Assembly (NCBI RefSeq): GCF_011752625.1
Contig: NZ_VWXD01000003.1
Location: 372,001 to 436,000, forward strand
Source of the DNA: Candidatus Pantoea formicae
Lineage (GTDB): Bacteria; Pseudomonadota; Gammaproteobacteria; Enterobacterales; Enterobacteriaceae
Length of the DNA: 64,000 bases
Reading direction: 5' to 3'
Positions 19,932 to 29,529 of the stretch are shown here, one piece after another. Both the position numbers and the translations under genes were made by a program. The notes under the pieces are model-generated. The model searched no databases, had not been told where the DNA came from, and was given only the letters and a program-made list of their open reading frames with translations. Position 1 is the first letter of the stretch; every line of letters starts with the position of its first letter.

Positions 19932-21238
19932 GAAAGCTCTTCATTCAGTTCTATCTGCTGCTGTTTGTCTGTTTTCTGGTGATGACGTTGCTGGTGGGGC
20001 TGGTGTACAAATTCACCGCAGAACGCGCTGGACGTCAGTCAATGAACGATCTGATGGCCAGCTCGCTGTTCTTGATGCGTAGCGAACTGCGCGAGATCCC
20101 ACCGCGAGACTGGAACAAGACAATCCGCAATCTCGATCTTGATTTGTCTTTTGAACTGCATATCGAGCCGATGAGCAAATATCAGCTGGATGAGGCGGAC
20201 ATGAGACGCCTGCGTGCAGGAGAGATTGTCGCGCAGGATGATCAGTACACTTTCCTGCAGCACATTCCGCGCAGCCACTATGTTTTGTCAGTGGGGCCGA
20301 TTCCTTACCTGTTCTACCTCCACCAGATGCGTATCCTCGATATTGCGCTGCTGGCCTTTATTGGTATGTCGCTGGCATTGCCAGTCTTTATTTGGTTACG
20401 ACCGCACTGGCAGGAGATGCAGCGTCTCGAAAAGGCAGCGCAACGTTTTGGTCGTGGTGAACTGGATGTGCGTACGCATTTCGAAAGCACGTCCAGTCTG
20501 CACAGCCTGGGGGTCGCATTTAACCAGATGGCAGACAACATCAATACGCTGGTGGCCAGCAAGAAGCAGTTGATAGACGGTATCGCCCACGAATTACGGA
20601 CCCCGCTTGTGCGTCTGCGCTACCGGTTAGAAATGAGTGACAATCTGAGTGAAACCGAATCAGCCGCGCTTAATCGCGATGTGGGCCAGTTAGAGAGCCT
20701 GATTGAAGAGTTGTTAACTTACGCAAGGCTTGACCGCCCCCGCGTTGACCTGAATCTCCAGTCGTTTGATCTCGCCCAATGGTTGCGCCTCCACATTGAT
20801 GATGTGCAAACCATGAATCCTCAAGCGCAAATTGCGCTGGATATCCCTCAACTGGAGAACGTGGGTTCCGCTGACACCCGCTTGATGGAGCGTGTGCTGG
20901 ACAACCTGGTCAACAATGCGCTGCGCTATGCGCAACAGCGATTGCGGGTCAGCCTGTGGTTTGATGGTGCCATCGGCAACTTGCAGGTCGAAGATGATGG
21001 TCCTGGCATTCCTCAGGAAGAGCGCGAGCGCGTCTTCGAGCCTTTTGTTCGTCTCGATCCCAGCCGCGACCGAGCCACAGGCGGCTGCGGTTTGGGGCTG
21101 GCCATTGTGCATTCCATCGCGCAGGCACTGCAGGGGCACGTCACTATTGAGAGCAGCCCGTTAGGCGGGGCGTGCGTTCGCTTCTGCTGGCCGGTTGATC
21201 TACCCTTGCGAGACCTTTCGCCACGTTTACCGTCATAA
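19928..21238 (+). CDS. rstB: RstB, sensor histidine kinase
   Basis: A 436-residue inner membrane sensor. TM1 is at about residues 8-28, a periplasmic loop spans 29-135, and TM2 is at about 136-156. A HAMP domain (LRPHWQEMQRLEKAAQRFG) follows. The phospho-accepting H221 is in the H box GIAHELRTPLVRLR. The catalytic domain has N box DNLVNNALRYA, G1 DDGPGIP, F box FEPFVRLD and G2 GGCGLGLAI. RstB phosphorylates RstA; the signal is thought to involve acid or low Mg through PhoPQ-MgrB links in E. coli. Its ATG overlaps the rstA stop (ATGA). Confidence 0.97.
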   Translation: MRKLFIQFYLLLFVCFLVMTLLVGLVYKFTAERAGRQSMNDLMASSLFLMRSELREIPPRDWNKTIRNLDLDLSFELHIEPMSKYQLDEADMRRLRAGEIVAQDDQYTFLQHIPRSHYVLSVGPIPYLFYLHQMRILDIALLAFIGMSLALPVFIWLRPHWQEMQRLEKAAQRFGRGELDVRTHFESTSSLHSLGVAFNQMADNINTLVASKKQLIDGIAHELRTPLVRLRYRLEMSDNLSETESAALNRDVGQLESLIEELLTYARLDRPRVDLNLQSFDLAQWLRLHIDDVQTMNPQAQIALDIPQLENVGSADTRLMERVLDNLVNNALRYAQQRLRVSLWFDGAIGNLQVEDDGPGIPQEERERVFEPFVRLDPSRDRATGGCGLGLAIVHSIAQALQGHVTIESSPLGGACVRFCWPVDLPLRDLSPRLPS

Positions 21239-21250
21239 GGAGCTTTTATC

Positions 21251-22738
21251 GTGACATCCGCTTATCAGCAGCTTAGTCGTACTTTCCAGCGTCTCTCTCG
21301 CTTCGGCCATCTTGGTGCTATTGCGGGCGTGGACATGCAAACCACGATGCCTCCAGGCGGCAGCCAGGCGCGTGGTGAAGCCATGGCCGAACTAAGCGTG
21401 TTTATGCATGAACTGTTGACCGATAAGCGCCTCGGCGGTTTGTTTGATGCCGCGCAGCAAGAGTCTTTAAACGACGTCGAGCAAGCAAATCTCAGTGAAA
21501 TGCAACGCGCTTGGCAGCAGGCAACCTTGCTTCCTGCCTCGCTGGTGGAAGCCAAATCGTTAGCGGGTTCTCGTTGTGAACATGCCTGGCGTCAACAGCG
21601 TCCAGCCAATGACTGGAAAGGTTTCTCAACCAACCTGAAAGAGGTAGTGAAGCTCAGCCGCGAAGAGGCACAATTGCGTGCTGACGCGTTGGGCGTTTCC
21701 CGTTACGACGCACTGTTGGATGTGTTCGAACCTGGCATGACCAGTGCGCAGCTCGACCAAACCTTTGGCGACCTGAAAAGCTGGTTGCCTGAACTGTTGC
21801 AGCGTGCCGTAGCTAAACAGCAGCAAAGCGCCATCGAAGCCCCCGTTGGGCCTTTTGCTATCGAAGCGCAGAAGCAGCTGGGCCTGAGCCTGATGAAAAC
21901 CCTCGGTTTTGATTTCAATCACGGCCGGCTTGACGTCAGTGCTCATCCGTTCTGCGGCGGTGTGCCAGAAGATGTGCGCATTACCACCCGTTACAACGAG
22001 AATGATTTCCTCAGCGCGATGATGGGGGTGATCCATGAAACGGGCCACGCTCGCTACGAGCAGAATCTGCCGCAGCACTGGCGTGGGCAGCCAGTGGCCC
22101 TTGCGCGATCCACCGCAATCCATGAATCCCAAAGTCTGTTTATGGAGATGCAACTGGGGCGCAGCAAAACGTTCCTGCAGCATATCCATCCGCAAGTTGT
22201 CGCCCTGATGGGCGATCAGCCCGCTTTAGGACTGGATAACTTTATTCGTCAGACGCAGCGTGTGAAGCCTGGCTTTATTCGTGTTGATGCCGATGAGCTG
22301 AGCTATCCCGCACACGTCATTCTGCGTTATGAAATTGAACGCGCGTTGATTGAAGGTGAAATTGAAGTCGACGATATCCCTGCGCTGTGGGATGAGAAGA
22401 TGCAGCAGTCGCTGGGTATTGATACGCGGGGAAATTATCGCGACGGTTGTATGCAGGACATTCACTGGACCGACGGTGCCTTTGGCTACTTCCCGACTTA
22501 TACTCTGGGCGCCATGTATGCAGCACAGCTGTTCCAGGCCGTGAAGCGTGCTATCCCGCAAGTGGACGACCTGATTCTTAACGGCGAGTTGCAGCCGGTG
22601 TTTGACTGGTTACAGCAGAACATCTGGCAGCACGGCAGCCGCTTCCCTACAGAGAAATTGCTGGTCACGGCCACTGGCGAAAAGCTGAATCCGTACTATT
22701 TCCGCCAACATCTTGAACAACGTTATCTCTCTGAGTAA
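21251..22738 (+). CDS. M32-family metallocarboxypeptidase (Taq-type)
   Basis: A 495-residue zinc carboxypeptidase of MEROPS family M32. The zinc motif is H262-E263-T-G-H266. Other family signatures are HPF (232-234), DVRITTRY (241-248), HESQS (291-295) and the C-terminal RFPTEKLL. Such enzymes trim C-terminal residues from cytoplasmic peptides; no signal peptide is seen. The start is a GTG at 21251 with AAGGAG eight bases upstream, only 12 bp after rstB, so it may ride on rstAB transcripts. A terminator hairpin follows. Confidence 0.93.
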   Translation: MTSAYQQLSRTFQRLSRFGHLGAIAGVDMQTTMPPGGSQARGEAMAELSVFMHELLTDKRLGGLFDAAQQESLNDVEQANLSEMQRAWQQATLLPASLVEAKSLAGSRCEHAWRQQRPANDWKGFSTNLKEVVKLSREEAQLRADALGVSRYDALLDVFEPGMTSAQLDQTFGDLKSWLPELLQRAVAKQQQSAIEAPVGPFAIEAQKQLGLSLMKTLGFDFNHGRLDVSAHPFCGGVPEDVRITTRYNENDFLSAMMGVIHETGHARYEQNLPQHWRGQPVALARSTAIHESQSLFMEMQLGRSKTFLQHIHPQVVALMGDQPALGLDNFIRQTQRVKPGFIRVDADELSYPAHVILRYEIERALIEGEIEVDDIPALWDEKMQQSLGIDTRGNYRDGCMQDIHWTDGAFGYFPTYTLGAMYAAQLFQAVKRAIPQVDDLILNGELQPVFDWLQQNIWQHGSRFPTEKLLVTATGEKLNPYYFRQHLEQRYLSE

Positions 22739-22745
22739 ACTGCGC

Positions 22746-22770
22746 GGCGGCCTTACTGGCCGCCCTTTTC
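22746..22770 (+). terminator. Terminator after the M32 carboxypeptidase
   Basis: GGCGGCC-TTACT-GGCCGCC followed by CTTTTC, seven bases after the stop codon. It separates the rstAB-linked unit from asr. Confidence 0.8.
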
Positions 22771-22790
22771 ACATCCTTTACCTTGCTTTG

Positions 22791-22804
22791 TACATTCCGT
22801 TACA
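22791..22804 (+). promoter_or_regulatory. RstA box upstream of asr
   Basis: TACATTCCGTTACA matches the reported RstA consensus TACATNTNGTTACA with a single difference. It lies about 115 bp before the asr ATG. A plausible -10 TATAGT occurs at 22847-22852. It fits the known direct control of asr by RstA. Confidence 0.75.
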
Positions 22805-22907
22805 CGCCGATACCAATCCCTCACGGAAAGCCTGAATTGTTTTTCATATAGTGATTTCACCGGCCCCGCAGTGGGCTACACATGAAAAAATAGTTCGAGG
22901 ATTTGCG

Positions 22908-23390
22908 ATGAAAAAATTAGTTGCTCTGGTGATCGCCGCTGCTATGGGTATGTCTTCTGTTGCTTTCGCTGCTGAGACCACTACTGCTGCTCCTGCTGCT
23001 GCCGCTACTACTACTGCTGCACCAGTGAAGCACAAAGCTGCTCACCATAAAAAAGTTGCTCAGAAAGCTCAGGCCGCTAAGAAACACAAAAAAGTAGCTA
23101 AGAAAGCTCCTGCTGCACAGAAAGCTCAGGCTGCTAAAAAGCACCACAAAAAAGCAACCAAGCCAGCTGCACAGAAAGCCCAGGCTGCTAAAAAGCACCA
23201 CAAAAAAGCAACCAAGCCAGCTGCACAGAAAGCCCAGGCTGCTAAAAAGCACCACAAAAAAGCAACCAAGCCAGCTGCACAGAAAGCTCAGGCTGCTAAA
23301 AAGCACCACAAAAAAGTAACCAAGCCAGCTGCACAGAAAGCGCAGGCTGCTAAAAAGCACCACAAAAAAGCGAAAAAAGCAGCTAAATAA
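22908..23390 (+). CDS. asr: Asr, acid shock protein (expanded repeat form)
   Basis: A 160-residue exported, very basic protein. The signal peptide [20 protein letters not shown] ends near AFA-A. An Ala/Thr-rich linker follows, then a lysine/histidine/alanine region with five near-identical 18-residue units of the form [18 protein letters not shown] (residues 68-157), preceded by a degenerate copy. E. coli Asr is shorter (102 residues), so the repeat number has grown here. Asr is made under acid in the periplasm and is thought to buffer or chaperone; it is intrinsically disordered. ATG 22908 is preceded by GAGGATTTGCG. A terminator follows. Confidence 0.95.
   Translation: MKKLVALVIAAAMGMSSVAFAAETTTAAPAAAATTTAAPVKHKAAHHKKVAQKAQAAKKHKKVAKKAPAAQKAQAAKKHHKKATKPAAQKAQAAKKHHKKATKPAAQKAQAAKKHHKKATKPAAQKAQAAKKHHKKVTKPAAQKAQAAKKHHKKAKKAAK
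23109..23378 (+). repeat. Five 54-bp tandem repeats inside asr
   Basis: Units start at 23109, 23163, 23217, 23271 and 23325. They differ at only a few positions, mostly synonymous, plus A-to-V in unit 4 and T-to-K in unit 5. The high DNA identity suggests recent slippage or unequal recombination and predicts copy-number differences between strains. Confidence 0.92.
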
Positions 23391-23427
23391 GTCTGTCTCT
23401 TAGCGCCAATACCGCATTAATTTTCAA

Positions 23428-23455
23428 AACACCCGGTTATGCCGGGTGTTTATTT
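23428..23455 (+). terminator. Terminator between asr and ydgU
   Basis: AACACCCGG-TTATG-CCGGGTGTT with TATTT after it: nine perfect pairs. It ends only about 20 bases before the ydgU start, so ydgU would depend on read-through or its own start signals. Confidence 0.85.
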
Positions 23456-23471
23456 ACTGGAGTAGCGAAAA

Positions 23472-23552
23472 ATGGTGCGTCGCTATCGCTTCGAAATTAT
23501 CCTGATTGTGATGATCCTCTGCGGCATTGTTGCAGCCAGTTTTTTTATCTAG
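23472..23552 (+). CDS. ydgU: YdgU, 26-residue membrane microprotein
   Basis: A 26-residue ORF beginning MVRRYRFEII and ending in a single hydrophobic helix with LCGIVAASFF. It matches the E. coli small membrane protein YdgU in length, the (V)xRYRFE start, the helix, and the place between asr and ydgD. A GGAG ribosome site lies nine bases before the ATG. The Arg-rich N-terminus suggests an N-in orientation in the inner membrane. Function is unknown; the E. coli gene is expressed with asr under acid. It is too short for standard gene callers. Confidence 0.85.
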   Translation: MVRRYRFEIILIVMILCGIVAASFFI

Positions 23553-23668
23553 TCGTTGTAGCGTGCTGATTACTCCAATATTTCTCCCTTTTTTCCCGCT
23601 CTCCGACTATAGTTATCGCTCAAGCGTGATGACAATATCCCCTACTTATTCTCGCCATTGAGAGAACT

Positions 23669-24475
23669 ATGCGCCTGGCTATCCTGTTTCTTGTTGGTAT
23701 TTTCAGTTTTAACCTCGCAGCACATGCCGATGATGAAGATGGGCCAAGCCCGGAAGACATCAAGACGCTATTCTTTGGCAAAGACCATCGCAAGGCGATC
23801 ACGGATGTGAGTGCCGCGCCTTGGGACGCGATCGGCCAGTTAGAAACCGAAAGCGGCAACCTCTGTACCGCAACCCTGATTTCAGCACATCTGGCGTTAA
23901 CTGCCGGTCACTGCTTACTGGCCCCTCCAGGCAAATTCGATAAGCCCGTCGCCCTGCGTTTTATGGCTGGCGCGAAAGGCTGGCGTTACGAAATTCATGA
24001 CATCGATGCACGGGTTGAACCCTCTTTAGCCCGTAAATTACAGGCCGACGGTGAGGGTTGGATCGTGCCACCGGGCGCAGCACCTTACGATTATGGGTTG
24101 GTTATTTTGCATAACCCGCCATCTGGCATTGTGCCGATTCCGTTGTTTGATGGTTCCCGCAGCGATTTGACGGATGCACTGAAAACCACCGATCGCAAAG
24201 TGACGCAGGCAGGTTACCCAGCGGACCATCTCGATACGCTCTATTCACACAGCGATTGTTTGATTACTGGCTGGGCACAGCGTGCCGTACTCTCGCATCA
24301 ATGCGATACCCTGCCGGGAGACAGTGGCTCGCCGCTGTTATTGAAAAAGGGAGACGGCTGGCAGTTGATTGCAGTGCAGAGTTCCGCCCCCGCGCCAGCC
24401 GATCGTTATCGTGCTGATAACCGCGCCATTGCGGTGACCTCGTTTAAAGATCGCCTGGAAGAGTTAGCAAAATAA
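23669..24475 (+). CDS. ydgD: YdgD, periplasmic trypsin-like serine protease
   Basis: A 268-residue exported S1-family protease. The signal peptide ends near AAHA (residue 20). The catalytic triad is visible as H81 in LTAGHC, D141 in YDYGLVIL and S219 in PGDSGSPLL. Cys pairs around the His and Ser loops suggest periplasmic disulfides. The physiological substrate is unknown. It lies downstream of asr and ydgU as in E. coli, which hints at a role in the acid-exposed periplasm (inference). It converges on hrpA across a palindromic repeat. Confidence 0.93.
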   Translation: MRLAILFLVGIFSFNLAAHADDEDGPSPEDIKTLFFGKDHRKAITDVSAAPWDAIGQLETESGNLCTATLISAHLALTAGHCLLAPPGKFDKPVALRFMAGAKGWRYEIHDIDARVEPSLARKLQADGEGWIVPPGAAPYDYGLVILHNPPSGIVPIPLFDGSRSDLTDALKTTDRKVTQAGYPADHLDTLYSHSDCLITGWAQRAVLSHQCDTLPGDSGSPLLLKKGDGWQLIAVQSSAPAPADRYRADNRAIAVTSFKDRLEELAK

Positions 24476-24501
24476 CGCTTTCATACTGAGGGGATTTCAT
24501 T

Positions 24502-24575
24502 GTAGCGGTGCGATTTATCGCGCGTACCTGACGCGGCAGTGCTGCTGAAAGACGCGAATGAGATTGCGCCGCTAC
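24502..24575. repeat. GTAGCGG-ended palindromic element A
   Basis: The element begins GTAGCGGTGCGATTTATCGC and ends GAGATTGCGCCGCTAC. The outer 10 bp pair at nine positions and the pairing extends discontinuously for about 22 bases. It lies between the convergent ydgD and hrpA genes. Similar ends occur at 41665-41725 and 60061-60110, which argues for a dispersed REP-like family. Confidence 0.65.
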
Positions 24576-24613
24576 CGCTCACCATAGCATGCGGTAACGG
24601 CCCTTCTCACTCG

Positions 24614-27600
24614 TCAGCTAATCTGTTCCATGGCTTGCAGAATGCGTTTCTCAGAAATCGGGAAAGGCGTGCCTAACTGCTGCGCAAAGTAGCTGATTCT
24701 TAACTCTTCCAACATCCAGCGAATCGCCTGCACTTCGGTATCATCCTGACGCTGCGGTGGCAATTTGTTACGCCAACTTTGCCATGCTTGTTCAGCCGCC
24801 TGCACTTTAAGCATCCGCGCACGATCGCTGTGTGGGTCGACCGGCAACTTCTCCAGACGCCGTTCAATACCTTGCAGATAGCGCAGCGTATCACCCAATC
24901 GCTGATAGCCATTGCCGGTGACAAAGCCGCGATACACCAACCCGCTCATTTGCGTTTTGACATCGGACAGCGCCAAAGCCAGCGACATATCCACGCGGCC
25001 TTTAAGGAACTTGTTGATATTGAAAACACTCGTCAGAATCTGCTCGACCTGTTTGGCGATGGTAACTACGGTTTCATTCAGCTCCGCACGGACTTTGTCA
25101 CGCAGTTGCTCGAAGTTGTCCTGTTGCCACGCCGGACCGCCGGCTTCAGCCATCAGTTTGTCTACGCCACAAGCGATGCAATCATCGATCAAGTCGAGTA
25201 CTTTTCCGTAAGGATTGAAGTACAAACCTAACTTGGCTTTGTTCGGCAACTTTTCATGCAGATATTTGATCGGCGAGGGGATATTCAGAAGCAATAAACG
25301 CCGCTGACCGCGCCACATCACTTTTTGCTGCTCCAGCTCGCTGTCAAACAGGCGAATCGCAACACTGTCCTTTTCATCCACCAGCGCTGGCCAGGCTTTG
25401 ACCTGGTAACTACCGCGCTTCTGTTCATAACTCTGCGGAAGATCGCCAAAGCTCCAGATGTGCAAACCGCTCTGTTCCAGGCCATCATCTGCCACTTTAG
25501 ACAGCGTCTCCTGGACTTTGCCCTTCAACACCTGTTTAAGCTGATGCAGGTCTTTGCCTTCCTGCAGCTTACGATTGTGCTCGTCCACGATGCGGAAAGT
25601 CATTTTCAGGTGATCGGGTACCTGATCCCACTGCCAGGTTTCACGCTCAATGGTGACACCGGTCATGCGACGGAATTCACGCTCAAGCGCATCCAAAAGC
25701 GGCAATTCCAGCGGCGTAGCCCGACCAAGGAACGCTTCGGCGTAATTGGGCGCAGGCACCAGATTGCGACGGGTGGGTTTCGGTAACGACTTGATTAGCG
25801 CGATAACTAACTCCCGTCGCACGCCAGGGATTTGCCACTCGAAACCGCTCTCCTCTATCTGGTTTAACAGCGGCAGTGGAATGTGGATCGTGACGCCATC
25901 GGCATCCGCGCCCGGCTCGAACTGATAGCTCAGCTTCAGCTTGAGATTGCCCTGATGCCAGAAGTTTGGGTAATCCAACTGGCTGACTTTATCCGCACCC
26001 TCTTTGATCAGCATCTGCTTATCAAAATTCAGCAGCTCAGGATTCTCTTTGCTGGCTTGCTTCCACCAGCTGTCGAAATGGCGTGCCGATACCACTTCGC
26101 TGCCGATGCGGCGATCGTAGAAGGCAAACAGCGTCTCGTCGTCCACCAGAATGTCACGGCGGCGCGATTTATGTTCCAGGTCTTCCACTTCAGTGCGTAA
26201 CTTCAAGTTGTTGCGCAGGAACGCATGCCGCGTCTGCCAATCACCTTCGACCAGCGCATGGCGAATAAATAACTCACGGCTGAGTTGAGGATCGATTCGG
26301 CTGTAATTGACCTTACGCGCCTGCACAATCGCCAGGCCATAAAGAGTGACTTTCTCCGTCGCCATCACCGCACCTTGGGCTTTCTCCCAGTGCGGTTCGC
26401 TGTAGCTACGTTTAATCAGGTGCTGCGCCAGGGGTTCGATCCATTCAGGATCGATGCGTGCCGCCACGCGGCCCCACAACCGGCTGGTTTCAACCAGTTC
26501 CGCCACCATGGTCCACTTTGGCGGCTTCTTAAACAGGCCAGAACCGGGAAAGATGGAGAAACGAGCATTACGCGCACCGGTAAACTCCTGCTTCTCATTA
26601 TCTTTTTGGCCAATATGCGATAACAATCCTGTCAGCAACGCGCAGTGCACTTCACGATACGGCGCCGGTTCGCTGTTCACCGGCATACCCTGCTCGCGCA
26701 CCACCTGGCGTAATTGCGTGTAAATATCCTGCCATTCACGCACGCGTAAATAATTCAGGAAGTCGGTTTTACACTGACGGCGGAAATGATTACCCGACAG
26801 CGCTTTTTGCTGCTCTTGCAGATAGTTCCACAAATTCACAAATGACAGGAAGTCGGACTCTTTGTCTGCAAATCGACGATGTTTCTCATCGGAAGCCTGC
26901 TGTTTTTCGCTGGGACGTTCACGCGGATCTTGAATTGAGAGCGCCGCAGTGATGATCATCGCTTCACGCACACAGCCAAATTTTTGCGCTTCCAACACCA
27001 TGCGGGCCAGGCGTGGATCTACTGGCAACTGTGCCAACTGACGGCCTGACGTGGTCAGCTTGTAGGTTTCATCTTCGCTCAGCGTGATGGCACCCAACTC
27101 TTCCAGCAAGCGAACACCGTCCTGAATATTACGCTTGTCTGGCGCTTCGACGAACGGGAAGGCGCCGATATCACCGAGGCCAAGCGCCGTCATCTGCAGA
27201 ATAACCGACGCCAGATTGGTACGCAGAATTTCCGGGTCGGTGAATGCTGGGCGGCTGAGGAAATCGTCTTCTGAATAAAGACGGATACAGATCCCCTCTG
27301 AGACACGCCCACAACGCCCTTTACGCTGATTGGCAGAGGCTTGTGAGACTGGCTCAATCGGCAGGCGCTGCACTTTGGTGCGATAGCTGTAACGGCTAAT
27401 GCGCGCGGTACCGGGATCGATAACATATTTAATGCCCGGCACCGTCAGTGACGTTTCTGCCACGTTGGTCGCCAGCACGATACGGCGCCCGCTGTGCGAC
27501 TGGAATACACGATTCTGTTCAGCATTCGACAGGCGCGCATACAGCGGCAAGATTTCGGTATGCGGAATATCGCGTTTCATCAGCGCATCCGCTGTATCGC

Positions 27601-28510
27601 GAATTTCACGCTCACCGCTCATAAAGATCAGGATATCGCCACGACTCTCATGGCCCAGCTCATCGACGGCATCAAAAATCGCCTGCAGCTGGTCGCGATC
27701 GGTATCCTCGGCATCTTCCACAATCGGACGGTAGCGCACTTCCACCGGATAAGTGCGGCCTGAGACCTCAATCACGGGAGCATGATTGAAGTGGCGCGAG
27801 AAGCGCTGCGGATCGATGGTGGCTGAGGTAATAATCACTTTCAAGTCTGGGCGGCGCGGTAACAGCTCGCGTAAATAGCCCAGCAGGAAGTCGATGTTAA
27901 GGCTGCGTTCGTGCGCTTCATCGATGATGATGGTGTCATATTGCAGCAACTGACGATCCTGCTGGATTTCCGCCAATAGAATACCGTCGGTCATCAGTTT
28001 AACTTGTGTAGTGTCGCTGACCTGGTCGTTAAAACGCACTTTGTAGCCAATCGTCCCACCCAGCGACGTTTCCAGTTCGTCAGCGATGCGGTTCGCCACG
28101 GTTCGCGCCGCCAGACGGCGCGGCTGTGTATGGCCTATAAACCCTTTCACACCGCGACCCAGCGCGAGACAGATCTTTGGCAACTGTGTGGTTTTCCCCG
28201 AACCGGTTTCACCCGCTACAATCACCACCTGATGATCGCGAATCGCCTCAGCAATCTCCTGCTGCTTTTGGCTCACTGGCAGGTTTTCAGGGAAAGTAAT
28301 ACGCGGTGTGGCCGCAGTGCGCTGTGCGATACGCTGTTCAGCAGCCACGAACTCCGGCTCCAGTTCGGCGGCAATGCCCTGCTGCGCCGTGGGATTTTTC
28401 ACTTTGGCTGCGCCGTGCAGGCGACGCTGTAAGCGCTGACGATCGCGCAGCATCAAATTATCGAGCCGCGTCCAAAGTGGGGCTAAAGGGGAAGTGACGG
28501 ATGATGACAT
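24614..28510 (-). CDS. hrpA: HrpA, DEAH-box RNA helicase
   Basis: A 1298-residue ATP-dependent RNA helicase. Motif I is GETGSGKT (100-107) and motif II is DEAH (197-200). Motif III is TSATID, and motif VI is in the QRKGRCGRVSEG segment. The C-terminal half carries the helicase-associated, OB-like and DUF3418 regions typical of bacterial HrpA. HrpA resolves stalled or collided ribosomes and processes some fimbrial mRNA in E. coli. Length is nearly that of E. coli HrpA. It is divergent from azoR across 256 bp. Confidence 0.97.
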   Translation of the reverse strand: MSSSVTSPLAPLWTRLDNLMLRDRQRLQRRLHGAAKVKNPTAQQGIAAELEPEFVAAEQRIAQRTAATPRITFPENLPVSQKQQEIAEAIRDHQVVIVAGETGSGKTTQLPKICLALGRGVKGFIGHTQPRRLAARTVANRIADELETSLGGTIGYKVRFNDQVSDTTQVKLMTDGILLAEIQQDRQLLQYDTIIIDEAHERSLNIDFLLGYLRELLPRRPDLKVIITSATIDPQRFSRHFNHAPVIEVSGRTYPVEVRYRPIVEDAEDTDRDQLQAIFDAVDELGHESRGDILIFMSGEREIRDTADALMKRDIPHTEILPLYARLSNAEQNRVFQSHSGRRIVLATNVAETSLTVPGIKYVIDPGTARISRYSYRTKVQRLPIEPVSQASANQRKGRCGRVSEGICIRLYSEDDFLSRPAFTDPEILRTNLASVILQMTALGLGDIGAFPFVEAPDKRNIQDGVRLLEELGAITLSEDETYKLTTSGRQLAQLPVDPRLARMVLEAQKFGCVREAMIITAALSIQDPRERPSEKQQASDEKHRRFADKESDFLSFVNLWNYLQEQQKALSGNHFRRQCKTDFLNYLRVREWQDIYTQLRQVVREQGMPVNSEPAPYREVHCALLTGLLSHIGQKDNEKQEFTGARNARFSIFPGSGLFKKPPKWTMVAELVETSRLWGRVAARIDPEWIEPLAQHLIKRSYSEPHWEKAQGAVMATEKVTLYGLAIVQARKVNYSRIDPQLSRELFIRHALVEGDWQTRHAFLRNNLKLRTEVEDLEHKSRRRDILVDDETLFAFYDRRIGSEVVSARHFDSWWKQASKENPELLNFDKQMLIKEGADKVSQLDYPNFWHQGNLKLKLSYQFEPGADADGVTIHIPLPLLNQIEESGFEWQIPGVRRELVIALIKSLPKPTRRNLVPAPNYAEAFLGRATPLELPLLDALEREFRRMTGVTIERETWQWDQVPDHLKMTFRIVDEHNRKLQEGKDLHQLKQVLKGKVQETLSKVADDGLEQSGLHIWSFGDLPQSYEQKRGSYQVKAWPALVDEKDSVAIRLFDSELEQQKVMWRGQRRLLLLNIPSPIKYLHEKLPNKAKLGLYFNPYGKVLDLIDDCIACGVDKLMAEAGGPAWQQDNFEQLRDKVRAELNETVVTIAKQVEQILTSVFNINKFLKGRVDMSLALALSDVKTQMSGLVYRGFVTGNGYQRLGDTLRYLQGIERRLEKLPVDPHSDRARMLKVQAAEQAWQSWRNKLPPQRQDDTEVQAIRWMLEELRISYFAQQLGTPFPISEKRILQAMEQIS

Positions 28511-28660
28511 AGTGATGCGTTACCTGTTGTCGCGGCGAGCACTGCCAATGTGCGCTCGATGCCGGCTGAAATTTCCCGGCGGATTCAATCAATTATTGTG
28601 CGGCATAATAGCACACTCTGGACAACCTCACCTGACCGGACGTGCGACCTTATTCAATAA

Positions 28661-28681
28661 TTTCGAACATAGGTCTCGAAA
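28661..28681. promoter_or_regulatory. Operator-like palindrome upstream of azoR
   Basis: TTTCGA-ACATAGGTC-TCGAAA is a perfect inverted repeat with nine-base spacing, about 86 bp before the azoR ATG and within its likely promoter. The regulator is unknown. Confidence 0.45.
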
Positions 28682-28730
28682 TATTGCGCTTTTACCTCGC
28701 GGAGGAACTCCGTAGAGTGTAACGCATTGA

Positions 28731-29366
<636 letters not shown>

Positions 29367-29417
29367 TCATTGAGAACGTGATGAATACCCGAGAATAATG
29401 GGTATGATGCCATCTTT

Positions 29418-29447
29418 GCCGGGCCTGAGTGCCCGGCTTTTTTGTTT
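29418..29447 (+). terminator. Terminator after azoR
   Basis: GCCGGGC-CTGAGT-GCCCGGC followed by TTTTTTGTTT, about 50 bases after the azoR stop. Confidence 0.93.
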
Positions 29448-29529
29448 TTGAAAGTTGGGAGGCTGTTGATTACGCCACTGTCGGTGAGGCCGCAGTCGAC
29501 AAAGGTTTGGGTTAATTACGTGCTGGCTT

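Noticed and set aside
22917..23363. Ser/Leu/Phe-rich ORF antisense to asr
   Set aside because: It is the shadow of the Lys/Ala repeats; hydrophobic runs arise from reading AAA/GCT-type codons backwards.
23109..23378. Regular 54-bp repeats as a CRISPR array
   Set aside because: There are no spacers; the units are contiguous, in frame and coding within asr, and no cas genes are present.
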